Assembly (NCBI GenBank): GCA_037501455.1 | Contig: CM074856.1 | Location: 101,525,001 to 101,589,000, forward strand | Origin: Lantana camara | Lineage: Eukaryota; Streptophyta; Magnoliopsida; Lamiales; Verbenaceae | Direction: 5' to 3' | Length of the DNA stretch: 64,000 bases | The notes under the pieces: model-generated | What the model was told of the DNA's origin: nothing | The model's input: only the letters and a program-made list of their open reading frames with translations | Databases searched by the model: none | Shown here: piece after piece, positions 1 to 10,700 of the stretch | How the letters are laid out: the number at the start of each line of letters is the position of its first letter | Position numbering within the stretch: the first letter of the stretch is position 1 | Made by a program: the position numbers and the translations under genes

Positions 1-1527
1 GCAGCTATAAATGACATGAATTGCAGCAAGAATTTAGCTCAAAATCACCCCAAAACTGACAGCAAACGAGCAAGACAAACAGCAGCTGTGACAGCAAATT
101 CCAGGCCCAAAAACAGGGTATAAAACGCGAGAAACAGGGCAAGAAATGATCTCCTTTAATCCCAACACATTCATATAAGTTAGGCAGTCATATGTGCAGC
201 AAAACACCACAAAAACAACATACAAATCAGTCCCACAACAGTTCAAACATGGAAGGCTGTCACACGTGACTTTTCTTCAAAGTTTTCTCAATGATCCAAA
301 GTTAATATCTCATAAATACCTCAACTACCATGCAATTAATGATCATAAATGAAAAGAAGATATTAAAACAATCATTCTCAAGCTTGGAATCATCCAAAAA
401 GTTCAAGTATGGAAGAAGATCAACCAATTTCAAACCTAATTCTATATATGTTCATTTCTGTCAAAAACTCACGAATGGATGCTCAAATTCCGAGATGAAT
501 GAATGAAAATGACTCATGATGGATGTACATAACATAACCAAGCTTACCTTGTTGATTAATGGAGGTTTGAAAGAGATTTGAGCTTGAATCTCAAGAGGTT
601 GGCTTGGCTACGGGATTCTGGAAAACAGAGGAAAGAGGGCTGATTTTCTCTAAGTATGAGAGACTAATTCGGTTGGGGAGGATAATGATCAGATAGATGG
701 TTGAGTTAGGGTCTCAAAAGTTCAAACCATGGTTAATTTGGTCAAGTATGGTAAGAGATATGACTATTTTGGTGAAAGGTGGCAGTTTTGGCGCCGTGTA
801 GGTTTTTCGGTTAGATTTCGGAGGTTGAAATGAGTTGGGAAAAATACATGGCTAAGTTTACTAAACTCGAATTTTCGTTACGAGTTCAGCGGAGTTGACG
901 GAACTCGAATCCGAGTTTCCGAGCTCAAGATATTAAATACGGAACCAAGGGTGCGCTAAGTGCTCGTTAGCCCCCGACTTGGATTCCACAATTCAAATTA
1001 AATCCGAAACACAAGCAAATGAATTCGAAAATACGAAACGAACAATTATTCATGTACAAGACACGTATAAGTTCAACATATTAAATTCGCACAAAATTCC
1101 GGTATCAATTCAAATAGAAACGAAGCACTCAAACGCAATGAAACAATAAAAGCCATAACATTAACAAAATAACTAACTAATTTCATTTATAATACATTAC
1201 ATATAAAATGCATGCAACGTATATAATATATATAATTACATGCATGCAAATATATATGTTATAATTATAAAATATGCATGCAAATATGATTTATACTAAT
1301 TATGCATGCAAAAATTTAAATCCATGCATACACGTACGTTAATATATATATATATATATACTTATATTATATAATGCAATTAATATTAATAACATTAAAT
1401 TAAAACAATTAACATTTAATATAATTAAAATTAAATTAAATACATAAAACACACATAATTAATTATTTCGCGCATTTTGGTAAACAATTACGTCATACCT
1501 GTACGGCCGAAATATCGGGGCGTCACA
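1..1527 (-). mobile_element. Reverse-oriented LTR, left part outside the window
   Basis: The right end reads ATCGGGGCGTCACA, the reverse complement of the TGTGACGCCCC-type LTR start seen elsewhere in the window. On the minus strand this is therefore the 5' end of a Tekay-type LTR. Reading leftward, an AT-rich putative U3 (about 1150-1500) is followed by a CAAG|GTAAGC splice-donor-like site (donor G at 547), in the same place as donors in other LTRs here. The sequence just right of 1527 is copia leader DNA, so this LTR lies inside copia I. The left end and duplication partner are outside the window, so solo LTR versus full element cannot be decided. Confidence 0.7.
1209..1330 (-). promoter_or_regulatory. 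Cluster of five RY (CATGCA) motifs in a putative U3
   Basis: TGCATGCA or CATGCATA octamers occur at 1209-1216, 1241-1248, 1275-1282, 1303-1310 and 1323-1330, spaced about 20-34 bp apart in very AT-rich DNA. They lie 200-320 bp inside the 5' end of the reverse LTR, where a promoter is expected. CATGCA is the known RY target of B3-domain seed regulators such as ABI3, FUS3 and LEC2. A regulatory role here is inferred from motif and position only. Confidence 0.45.
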
Positions 1528-1763
1528 GTTTTATTTAGAATGTCCGCGAGTCGTGGGTTCGAGGTGAAATGCTTAGGATCTTAGTACCTATTGGGAAACG
1601 TGTTCCTCTTAGATCTTTGGGAATTATAGATCTTTGAAAAACAGTTGGAGCTACATTAGATTAAAGACCTTATCTTTTGTATATCGTTATAATTTAGCAT
1701 GCTCACTAGTTCTCTGTTTTACCATTTAGGTCGTAGATTCTGTGATTCTCTACGTGTTTTGAA

Positions 1764-2317
1764 ATGGCAACCAAAAACTCTCTTGTATCGATCCTCGAGT
1801 GAAACAAGTTGATTGGTCCCAACTATTTTGATTGGCTGAGGAATCTGAAAATCATTTTAGATTCTGAGAAGAGAACTTATGTTCTCTTCGAATGAGAGCC
1901 TAGTCCCGAAGGGGACGCCCTCACTCGGGCTGAGCGGGACGCGATCCAGAAGTGGAAGGATGATAATCTCTAAGCCCGTTGCCTTATGTTGGCTAACATG
2001 TCTCCGGACTTGCAAAGGCAACATGAGGCCGTGGAATTTGCTTGGGAGATTTACGACCACTTAGAGCAACTTTACCGGTCTCACGAACGTGTTATAAGGT
2101 ATAACACTTCAAAGGAATTGTTCCATTTGAGAATGAGGGAAGGTTCAAGTGTCCATGAATATGGAATCAAGTTTCTCGCCCTTACTAAGAAAATTGATTC
2201 CATGGACATGCCACTGAAAGATGAGCTTTCAGTGGACTTGTTGCTAGCCTCGCTCCCACCATCATTCAACCCATTTGTCCTTAACTTCAATATGAATCAT
2301 GCTGGTGCTACTATAGC
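1764..2317 (+). pseudogene. gag: Copia I gag, N-terminal part, broken
   Basis: The reading begins MATKNSLVSILE at 1764, matching the copia II gag start at 42214. The best preserved piece (about 1986-2312) contains the RYNTSKELFHLRMREGSSVH and SLPPSFNPFVLNFNMNHA segments typical of the copia Gag helical domain that builds the virus-like particle. In-frame stops occur near 1800, 1890 and 1971. Gag is then cut by the LTR inserted at the ATAGC duplication and resumes at 5305 in the same sense. Product identity is sure at family level; no functional protein can be made. Confidence 0.88.
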
Positions 2318-3500
2318 AGTGACACCCCGACCCTCAGACCGTACAGGTATGATGTATGTGCGCGATTTATAATTATTTAAATTTATATTCTTTATTCTTT
2401 TAATTTATATTTTAAATTTTTCTTATGAATTTGAATGAACTATATATGAATAAGAATACACTTGGTTAAGATTTGATTCGTGGATGCTTGAATTTAATTC
2501 GGAATTTTACATTGTTTACGTGTTATGAACTTAGATTTATGCTCGTTATATGTTTTCGAGTTTAGTTGTTGAGCTTTTGAATTAATTGTTTCGTTGGGAA
2601 CCTAAAGGACGCTAAAATGCTTTTAGCGCACCTTGGGTTCCAATGTGTGTAACTTGAGCTCGAGAATTCGGATTCAAATTTCGTTACCACCGTTGAACTC
2701 GGTTCGATGATTCGGGTTCGATGGATTAAGCCTCATAATCTTTTAAGCCCATTTGATACGCCGAAATTCGAATGGAAACTTACCTCGCTTCTACATGACT
2801 ACCTTTCACCTATTTGCACCTTAGTCCCTTAACTTTTGACATGTTAACCTCAACCTTGGGCCCACACCTCACCAACACCATATACTATATCCCTCTCCCT
2901 CTCTATGTCGGTATACACAAGGGGAAAAGAGAGAAAGTGCAGCAACTTTGGGTGTTCAAAGCTTCAAACCCATCACTATTCACCTTAAGGAGAATTTGAG
3001 CTCTAATCTCCATTTTCTTCCATCTTTCTCAAGGGGTAAGTTAGTATTTGTTATGTACATGCGTATGTGGTCATTTTAAGCTATTAAATCCATACTTTGA
3101 GCTATGTTTGATGTATATATGGAGCATGATATGAAACTTGAGGGTTTGATGACCTTTCTTGTTCCTTGGGGTTAAGCTTTAGTTTGAAGATATATATATG
3201 ATCTCTTATGACTCTAATATGCTTATATGATCTCCCTTTTCATTATGGATGAGTGTGGTGGAAGATACCATTAATGGAAATTCAAATTTTGATTAGATGA
3301 ACTTGTGATATACGATAATTCTTGAGCTTTTGTGATGATTAGATGATTGTATGTTGAATATGAAGTGATTTGCCATGATTTGCTTGAGTTTTGTGTTCTG
3401 AAGTTGTTGCTTGAGGTTGCTGCGTGATTCCCCTGCTTCTTCCCCTATTTTGGCGCAGAACACTGTTGCTGCTGTTATTTTTTTTCGAAGACGATAGGCC

Positions 3501-3714
3501 AACACGACCGTGTTAGTTTTGTGCATGTTTTGGACACGGCCGTGTCAGCCTCTCGACTTGGAGCAGAATATTTTTATAAAATCGGACACGGTCGTGTCCA
3601 TTTTGTACTGAAACTCAACACGGCCGTGTCAGCCCCTCGTATTAAGCTCCTGAATTAATTTTAATCGGACACGGCCGTGTCCATTTTGAACTAAAACCCA
3701 ACACGGCCGTGTCA
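3501..3714. repeat. Array of six ACACGGCCGTGT-type palindromes
   Basis: Six short palindromes share the core ACACG(G/A)(C/T)CGTGT, at about 3501-3514, 3533-3546, 3584-3599, 3618-3629, 3667-3682 and 3701-3712. Flanking arms differ between copies but usually still pair: GGACACG/CGTGTCC in the third and fifth, AACACG/CGTGTT in the first. The array lies about 1.2 kb inside the LTR, the same relative place as the array in the gag-only element's LTR. Confidence 0.85.
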
Positions 3715-4006
3715 TTTGATAATATGGCGGTGGTAATTGCTTGTTTTAGTGCTTTGTTGTTTTTCTTTGTATTTTCTTTCTTCGTTTATGACTCGTATGC
3801 ATCGTTGGCTTGTTATTTTACGCGTTAGATGCCTTGTTTTGAAATTGTAATCTTATTTGATATGAATGGTATGAGTATGATTTGGTCTGATCAAATTGGC
3901 ATGTTTATGCATCTCATTCGCATTCCATGCATTTATAAGCATTTCCGAGCGTCTAAGTGGTTCATATGTGAGTCTAAGTCTCGGGTCTTGTGTTCTTTTA
4001 TTTCAG

Positions 4007-4080
4007 AGCCTCTGCAGGATACCATCGGGCCCGAAGTTTAGGTGTTCGGTTGCTTCTTTTGTTCAGTTTTCACATTCCAG
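4007..4080 (+). other. Candidate internal leader exon in LTR A
   Basis: This 74-bp block is preceded by TTCTTTTATTTCAG, a good acceptor with its pyrimidine tract, and followed by GTGAGGG, a good plant donor. Equivalent blocks are present in the other Tekay-type LTRs of this window. Splicing itself is not shown. Confidence 0.4.
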
Positions 4081-5304
4081 GTGAGGGTTAGGATCCTTTC
4101 TTATAGATAAGCGACCTATGGCCTTTATGTGATTGATTTCCTATCCCGCATGTGGCTATATATGTAATATATGGTTAAATACGAATGCTTATGATATGTT
4201 TATGACCTTATGAGTCCCTCTTATGAATTTATGGAAAAAGTATAAGTATAGGCATATATGAGTTTATGATTTTGAATCACTGGTACGTTCCTTTTATGAT
4301 TCTGCGAGATGTACCCTGAAAGATGGGATTATTGGTATGTTTTATGAATTCGGGCCCAAGGATTGTGGGTAAGGAACCCCGGCACGGCAAGGGCCGTCGG
4401 GTTAAGCCTGTGCACATCCCATTTGAGGTGGTGGCGTGCGGCTCTTGGAGGTTGAGAAGGCGCTATTACCTTGAGCCCTCGGTGAATAACCGGGGAAGGC
4501 ATATCGTGGGTTAGCTACCCCGTATGTATATAAAATCCATATGGGTGGAGAGAGTTTGATTCCCGATCACCAAGGCGTTGAGGAGTTATGAATTTATGAA
4601 TTCTTATGTATTTATGATTTGTAGGAGGAGTTGAGGAGGTCCGTACTTGCCGGACGTTTATGTTTCCTTTTATGCTTTGGTGGTTGTGAAATGAGTTAGG
4701 ATTTCCTTTGTATTATATGTATGTTTTAAAAATGATTTGATATGTAAAACCCTAGCTCGGTTCATGATCGACTCCATTTGATTTTAGGCTATGCTCTATA
4801 TGTATTTATGGTGTGGGTGTGCGTTAGCCCCCTCACTCAGTCGAGTTTAGACTGACCCCTTCCTTTTAACACTTTAGTTGCAGGTTTCTCGAGCTAGGCG
4901 GGGAAGTGAGTCGGTCGTGTCGTACTTTCGAGTTTAGGTCGAGTCGGCATATTTACCTGTTGCATTTTGATTACTATCTTGAATTGTATTTGAATTCTCA
5001 TTATGTCTTATGGAGAATTATGAACTTTTGATGTATATACTTGGCCTATTTTTGGGCGTCAGGCCGTTGTATATGATGTATATGTTAATATAGAGCTCAT
5101 TTTCGATCCTTATGTTGTTGCTTCCGCATTCTTATTTGGTTATTTGCACGCTCTATTCGAGTTTTAGCCCCGTTTAGCCTAGCGTGTGAGTGTAGGTTCC
5201 CGTTCTCTTAGGCTTGGGCTCATGTATGGAAATTCATTTCATATGTGGGTTCGGGTTTAGGTGCGGGGGATGTGGTGGCCCACCGTTCTGGGCGCTACAA
5301 TAGC

Positions 5305-5896
5305 TGAGCTGATTAGTCAGCTTGTAACTGCTGAAAGCACGACCAAGAAGGACAATAAGGTTCTGATGGTGAATGCTCCATCTTCCTCTTCCGGGCCTTC
5401 TAAAGGTAAGGGTAAGAAAGCCCAAAAGAAGAAGAAGAAACCCCTTAGGCCCGCTGGTGGCGTTTCGAAGGGGAAGGCCCAAAAGATGATGCGTGATCAG
5501 AAAGAGGATGTTTGCTTCCATTGTAGCAAAGCGGGACATTGGAGGAGAAACTGCCCAGAGTACAAGGCTACTCTAAAGAAAGGTGTGTTTCTCGTTGAAG
5601 TAAATCTTTCTATTAATTCTAGTTCTTGGGTACTTGATACCGGTTGTGGAGCTCATATCTGTAATGATGTACAGATGCTAAATGAAGTTCAACAACTCAG
5701 AGAAGGAGAATGTGTCTTGAAGATCGGCAATGGTTCAAAAGTTGAAGCTCGATCTTTAGGCACAATTAGATTAGATTTAGGTAGTTTTGAGTTAGTTTTA
5801 AATAAAGTCCTTTATGTACCGAACATTATTCGTAATATAATTTCAGTTACAATTTTAGATTGTGAAGGTTATGAAACTTATATTAGGAATGGTTAA
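5305..5896 (+). pseudogene. Copia I gag C-terminus, zinc knuckle and protease
   Basis: After the solo LTR the frame resumes as AELISQLVTAES, then a Lys-rich linker, a CCHC zinc knuckle (CFHCSKAGHWRRNC, about 5513-5554) that binds genomic RNA, and the aspartic protease active site WVLDTGCGAHIC (about 5625-5663). The order is that of a fused copia Gag-Pol. The frame stops at 5894-5896, just short of the GAG-pre-integrase segment. This stretch is open and its key residues are intact, but the gene is dead because the parts on both sides are broken. Confidence 0.88.
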
Positions 5897-7041
5897 TATT
5901 TTATCAAACGGAACAACTCTTTCGTTCACATCGGTACTCTAAGTAATGGACTTTATCTAACTCAAAATATCAATATTATGAATATACAACGAGAAACTAA
6001 ACGTAAGAGAGATGACAAAGTTTCAGCTCCCTTATGGCACGCTAGATTAGGACACATTTCCAAGAACAGAATTAGCAAGATAAACACTTTAGGATCATTC
6101 TCTGAAAATGATCTCAAAGAGTTAACTTCTTGCGAGTCCTGTCTTAAAGGAAAGATGTCCAAAGTTCCTTTTAAAGGAACTGTGGAACGTGCCACTAAGG
6201 TCTTGGATTTGATCCATTCTGATGTTTGTGGACCGCTTAGTGTAAGCCCAAGAAATGGTCATCAGTATTTCATAACCTTTACCGATGACTTTAGTCGGTA
6301 TGGTTATGTATACTTAATGAAGTATAAATCTGAAGCTTTTGAGAAATTCCTAGAATTTCAAAAGGAGGTTGAGAACCAAACTGGTCACAAGATCAAAGCA
6401 CTTTGATCTGATCGAGGAGGCGAGTATCTTAGGGAAGAATTCCTTAATCATCTCAAAGATAATAGGATTATCTCTCAGTGGACTCCTCCGGGAACTCCTC
6501 AACTCAATGGAGTTTCTGAGAGAAGGAATCGAACTCTACTCGATATGGTTCATTCCATGATGAGTTTCACTGACTTACCACCTTCTTTCTGGGGTTATGC
6601 CCTAGAAAGTGCCGCAAAGATTTTGAATCTAGTTCCCTCTAAGTCAATCCCTAAAACGCCCTATGAAATGTGTTATGGTAAAATCCCTAGTTATTCTTCC
6701 TTAAGAATTTGGGGTTGCCCTACTTACGTGAAGAGGACAGTGGGAGATAAGTTAGAATCTCGTTCTAACTTATGTTACTTTGTAGGTTATCCTAAGGAAT
6801 CTATAAGATACTACTTCTATGATCAATCTGAGCAAAAGGTGTTTGTTTCCAGAAATGCTACTTTTCTTGAGGAACCATTCCTTAAAGAAAAGAAAGACAA
6901 GATCATAGAATTAAAGGAAGTACAAAGTGACCACACGCCACCCACTAAAGAAACATCCCCTTCTGATCAACCACAACCAATCACGAACTTCGATACACAC
7001 GTAAATCCTCCTCTAAGGCGTTCTGAACGCATTCCTAGATA
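5897..7041 (+). pseudogene. Copia I integrase region, broken
   Basis: Pieces in two frames read as copia integrase: the GAG-pre-integrase signature LWHARLGHIS (about 6033), the core with DFSRYGYVYLMKYKSEAF, then TPPGTPQLNGVSERRN in another frame near 6480 and the SFWGYALESAAKILNLVPSK segment at about 6590. The C-terminal part ends LRRSERIPR near 7040 at a stop. A stop at 6404-6406 and a frame change around 6400-6545 break the catalytic core. In the family this enzyme inserts element cDNA into chromosomes. Confidence 0.88.
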
Positions 7042-7620
7042 GCCGGAGAGATGGTATGGATTCTTCCATTAGATCTCTCAAAAGGATAATGATCCTCTAA
7101 CATATGAGGAGGTATTTTCAGATTCTGACTCTGAACAGTGAATGGAAGCCATGAAATCCGAAATGGATTCCATGAACTCCAACCAAGTTTGGACCATGGT
7201 AGATTTGCCTTATGGGTTCAAACCCATAGGTTGCAAATGGATCTTTAGGAGAAAGCTTGGTGTTGATGGAAGCATTGCAGCCTACAAAGCAAGACTGGTT
7301 GCAAAAGGATTTACTCAAAGACCTGGCGTGGACTTTGATGAAACTTTTTTACCAGTTGCAATGTAAAAGTCTATTCGGATCATACTTGCCATTGCTGCAT
7401 ATTATGACTATGAGATATGGCAAATGGATGTGAAAACTGCCTTTCTCAATGGTGACATTGATAAAGACATTTATATGGAGCAACCCATAGGTTTCACATT
7501 TAGTGGGAGTGAGCAAAAGGTTTGCAAACTCCAAAGGTCAATCCATGGACTAAAACAGGCTTCTAGGAATTGGAACATTCGATTTGATGAATCAGTCAAA
7601 GCGTTTGGCTTTATTCAAAA
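7042..7620 (+). pseudogene. Copia I reverse transcriptase, truncated
   Basis: Two open pieces (about 7142-7366 and 7424-7620) carry copia RT segments: [45 protein letters not shown] and KLQRSIHGLKQASRNWNIRF. A stop at 7139-7141 and another at 7364-7366 interrupt it. The sequence stops being copia at 7617-7623, before the catalytic YVDD that copia II still shows, so polymerase and RNase H activity are lost. Confidence 0.88.
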
Positions 7621-7626
7621 AATAGA
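7614..7626. other. Junction of truncated copia I and truncated gypsy II LTR
   Basis: Left of an A6 run (7617-7622) the sequence follows copia II around 45034. Right of it the sequence follows the gypsy II 3' LTR from 24229 onward. Both parents share TTC-AAAAAT-like DNA at the break, which points to microhomology-mediated joining after a deletion. Confidence 0.7.
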
Positions 7627-7786
7627 AAGTTTAGATGAATGAATTTAATTCTTCCACATTTCTTAACTAAATTCTATACATTTGTGTAAGTTAGGAAATT
7701 CCACATTTCTACATAATTTCTCCACACAATTGTGTAAATTAGAAATTCCCACATTTCCTACATAGATTCCACACATTTGTGTGATG

Positions 7787-7791
7787 TAGAG
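7787..7791. repeat. Target-site duplication TAGAG, left copy
   Basis: TAGAG directly precedes TGTAACACC and recurs at 19074-19078 after GTGTTACA. This fixes the LARD insertion to the base. Confidence 0.95.
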
Positions 7792-10700
7792 TGTAACACC
7801 CCGCTCGTCCTACAAATAATGTACGCTACGTTTCAAATTCCTTGTGTGTTTAACTCTGTGATTTGTGTTTTGCGTGGCCCTATTTTGAACTCTTTTAGAG
7901 TTTAGGGGCTTTTTTGTAATTTTCTTCTTTTAGGGGTTTTCTGGTCATTTCTCGTTCGGTCGAGAGTTCGACCCTTTTGACCCCTGCTTCGCGTTCGGGG
8001 CATCGAGACGAGTCCGTAGACTCTAAGTTCGCCCCATTCTGACTTCGTTAGCCCGCTCTTCCGATCGTTTTTTCGCACGAGGACCCGAGATATAAAACCC
8101 CGGATCCTCGTAGTTTGTGCCAGAGCACGCTCAGCTCTTTCTCTCTCTCCCTCCAGCGATCCGATTACTGTTCACACAAACCGAATGTATGTTTTCACGC
8201 ACAACTCCAACTCGCTCATTTCTCGACAGATTTCGACGAACCAATAGTCCATTTCGACGTGCTCGATGATGCGATCACAACCGTACCAAGATCTCGACCA
8301 AACGACGACTGACGGTGGAGATATCGCCGACTTTCAGTCGAGCGCGGAGGATGGTGGCGGACCGCGGCTTCGCCGCCCATTCGCGGCGGTCTCCGACGGA
8401 CTTCCGGCGACACGTGCCCCTAACCCAGAAAGAAGACCTCCTAATGCAGCCTTGGACGTTGGCGGCGCGGCCATCCGGGCCGCGACGGCGCCGCACGCGC
8501 CGCCTGAAGCTCGCGGTGGCGGTGGCGGTGGCGGTTACTGTAGCGGCATGTTTCGTCGCCTTCCGGTGACGTTTTTCGACGGGGCTTGGTGGTTTCCGAG
8601 GTTTTCGACCCTCACGAGTTCATTTCCGGCCTCAGATTGGAGAGAATCGCGGCGTAAGTGGTGGATCTGGCGTGGCAACGGTGGCGCGGCTTTCGGCGGC
8701 AGTTTGAAGCTTTTCTGGCGATCTTTTGGCGACGGTTCCTTCTGAGAAGTTGTCTAACTCGACGAGATCGAGTTGTTCATGTAGGTGGCGGCCCAAGAAC
8801 CGGCCGGCGGTGGTGGACCGGTGGCGGACCGGCTCTGGATCGTTGGTCCAGTTTTCCGGTGACTTTTTCGGCTTTTGACTATGGGGCTTTCGAAGGATTC
8901 GTTACGAGCTTTCCAACGGTATGTTCGGATTTTGTTTTCGTTTAGCGGTTTGCATTTAATTTTAGTTTTCGTACTAGGATTTTAGTTTCTGTTTTTTGTT
9001 AACAAAATCCTGTGTGTTTAGTATTTGCTGAAATTGGTTGAGGGCTTTTGTCAAGCAGGCCGAGGCGCATGTTTCTGTCCTTCCGGGGAATTTTTCGACC
9101 ACCGGAGGTGGTGGTCCGGCGGCTGTGCGTATCGGTTCGGCTGGTTCCGGTGGCGGCGTTCCGACGCCCTTCGGACAGCAAGTTCCTCTCGTCGTGGTGA
9201 GTCCAAAGCCACTTTCCGTTCGCCAATCGGATGTCCGATTGATTTTATATGAATTTTTGAAGTTGTTGTATTTATTTTCGTTAATTGTTTTAATTGTAAA
9301 TTTCGATCTTGTATGAACTATAAATTGGAATTATGAGTTGTATGATACTTGGAAATATGTTATGATATATGGAAGTTTGATTCGTGATTTATTGAATTTA
9401 ATTATCTCGTTTTATGCCTACTTGCTTGAGAATGTTTTATTTAAGGGGTGTTAGTGTAATATTTGAAAACTAATTTGATAATGGGATTATATGAAACTTG
9501 AGAAATAAATTATGAAATGATATGTTATATTCAATTTTGAATGAATCGATCAAGTATGCTATTTGTTGGAATATTAAAGATTATGCATTATGTATTTAAT
9601 TATCAAATTTGCTATATGATCAATGTTTTAAACTTCGCGAGACTTGGAGCATGACAGGATTAAATTATTATGCCTCGAATCATATTCCCTATGTGATGAT
9701 ATGAATTCTATAAGTTATGCATCCTCTAAGGTGTGAAATGATTGTGATTCGATATGAATGACTTAATTTGGATAAATGTTAACTATATGTCGCATCATTT
9801 GTATTTGTGAGCATGGTCGTGCGTCGTTGTGGTTGTGATTTGAGTCTGAGTCTTGTGTTCTGCGTGTTCAGTCGATCAGGGTATTCCTTCAGGGAGTGTT
9901 TGTCAGCTGTTTGGGTTCCAGTGGGACTTCTTGGCATGTGTTTTCCGTTCTCGTTGGTGTAAGGTGAGGTTTTCTTTTTTTTTTTTTAGTTATTTCGACC
10001 TACAACCTTATCTGTGTTTTAAGCCCTGCATGCGACTATGTATATATATATGTATTTAAATATGTGCTTGATACGTATTTTGTGGGATTTGTCTCGTTTG
10101 TTCTGAGGTTTTTGAAAAACGCTTCTATATGTATATAAGTACTATTTTCGGTTACTTTGAAAAGTTTGACAAGTGTGAGTGTGTGTAAGCGTGTGTGTGA
10201 GTATAAGCAGGCAGGATGTGCGGATAAGCTTCCTTTGGTAAGTGTGTTTTGTGTAGATATGTGTATATGTGTGTTTGGGCCCCGGAGTTGTATGGTTCGG
10301 GAGACCCGGGACGACCATCGGGGTAGCCGATTGCAACCCTGGGACACTTTTCCACCAACGGGAGACTTAGTTCTCCTATGCCGACGGAGCGCATTTTGGC
10401 TGGTCGTCGTAGGAACCGGGCGGGATCCTCCGGTTCACAAGTTTCTTTATGTGTGGGTTGAGAGGGGCACATCTCTTCCCCAATGGTGTAAAGGTGGGAT
10501 TGTTTTATGACTTTTGCTTTGGTATGAAGTAAGTGTGTGAGAACTCGTTCTCGCCGAGTTGGTTATGTATCGTATATGGTTATGAAACGGGAGTGGCTTT
10601 CTAACTTTGAAAACTTGGTTGATTTTGGCCTTCGGCCTTAAATTTCTTTCTTTATATATCTATTACCACGGGTTAAAACGTTTTAGAATGCAAAAACCAT

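Larger units (their letters stand above)
2318..5299 (+). mobile_element. Solo LTR (Tekay-type, 'LTR A'), about 2.98 kb
   Basis: It begins AG-TGACACCCCG and ends GGGCGCTACA, between ATAGC at 2313-2317 and ATAGC at 5300-5304. No internal region follows, so it is a solo LTR left by recombination between two LTRs. Contents in order: TATA-like ATATACTATA near 2880, donor-like AAGGGGTAAGTTAG near 3035, a palindrome array (3501-3714), an acceptor-like site ending at 4006, a 74-bp block ending CCAG|GTGAGG at 4081, a GGGCCC block at 4352, and branchpoint-like CTGAC at 4852 followed by pyrimidines and TTGCAG at 4883. The end matches the conserved GTGCGGGGGATGTGG terminus of its relatives. Two extra bases (AG) separate the left duplication from TG. 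Confidence 0.88.
1528..7620 (+). mobile_element. Copia I: decayed, 3'-truncated Ty1/copia element
   Basis: The parts appear in copia order: leader DNA (1528-1763), gag, zinc knuckle, protease, integrase, then reverse transcriptase that stops abruptly near 7620. The same gene order and closely similar protein sequence recur in copia II at 42-45.7 kb. A solo LTR splits gag at 2313-5304. The 5' LTR is missing because a reverse LTR occupies 1-1527. The 3' half of reverse transcriptase, RNase H and the 3' LTR are absent. The element is dead, and several stops interrupt each domain. Confidence 0.9.

Noticed and set aside
8266..9316. Overlapping GC-rich reading frames in the LARD LTR (repeated near 16.0-17.0 kb)
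   Set aside because: Gly/Ala/Arg/Pro-rich frames on both strands, not kept with the same start and end in the two LTRs, no domain. Best read as GC-rich leader DNA.
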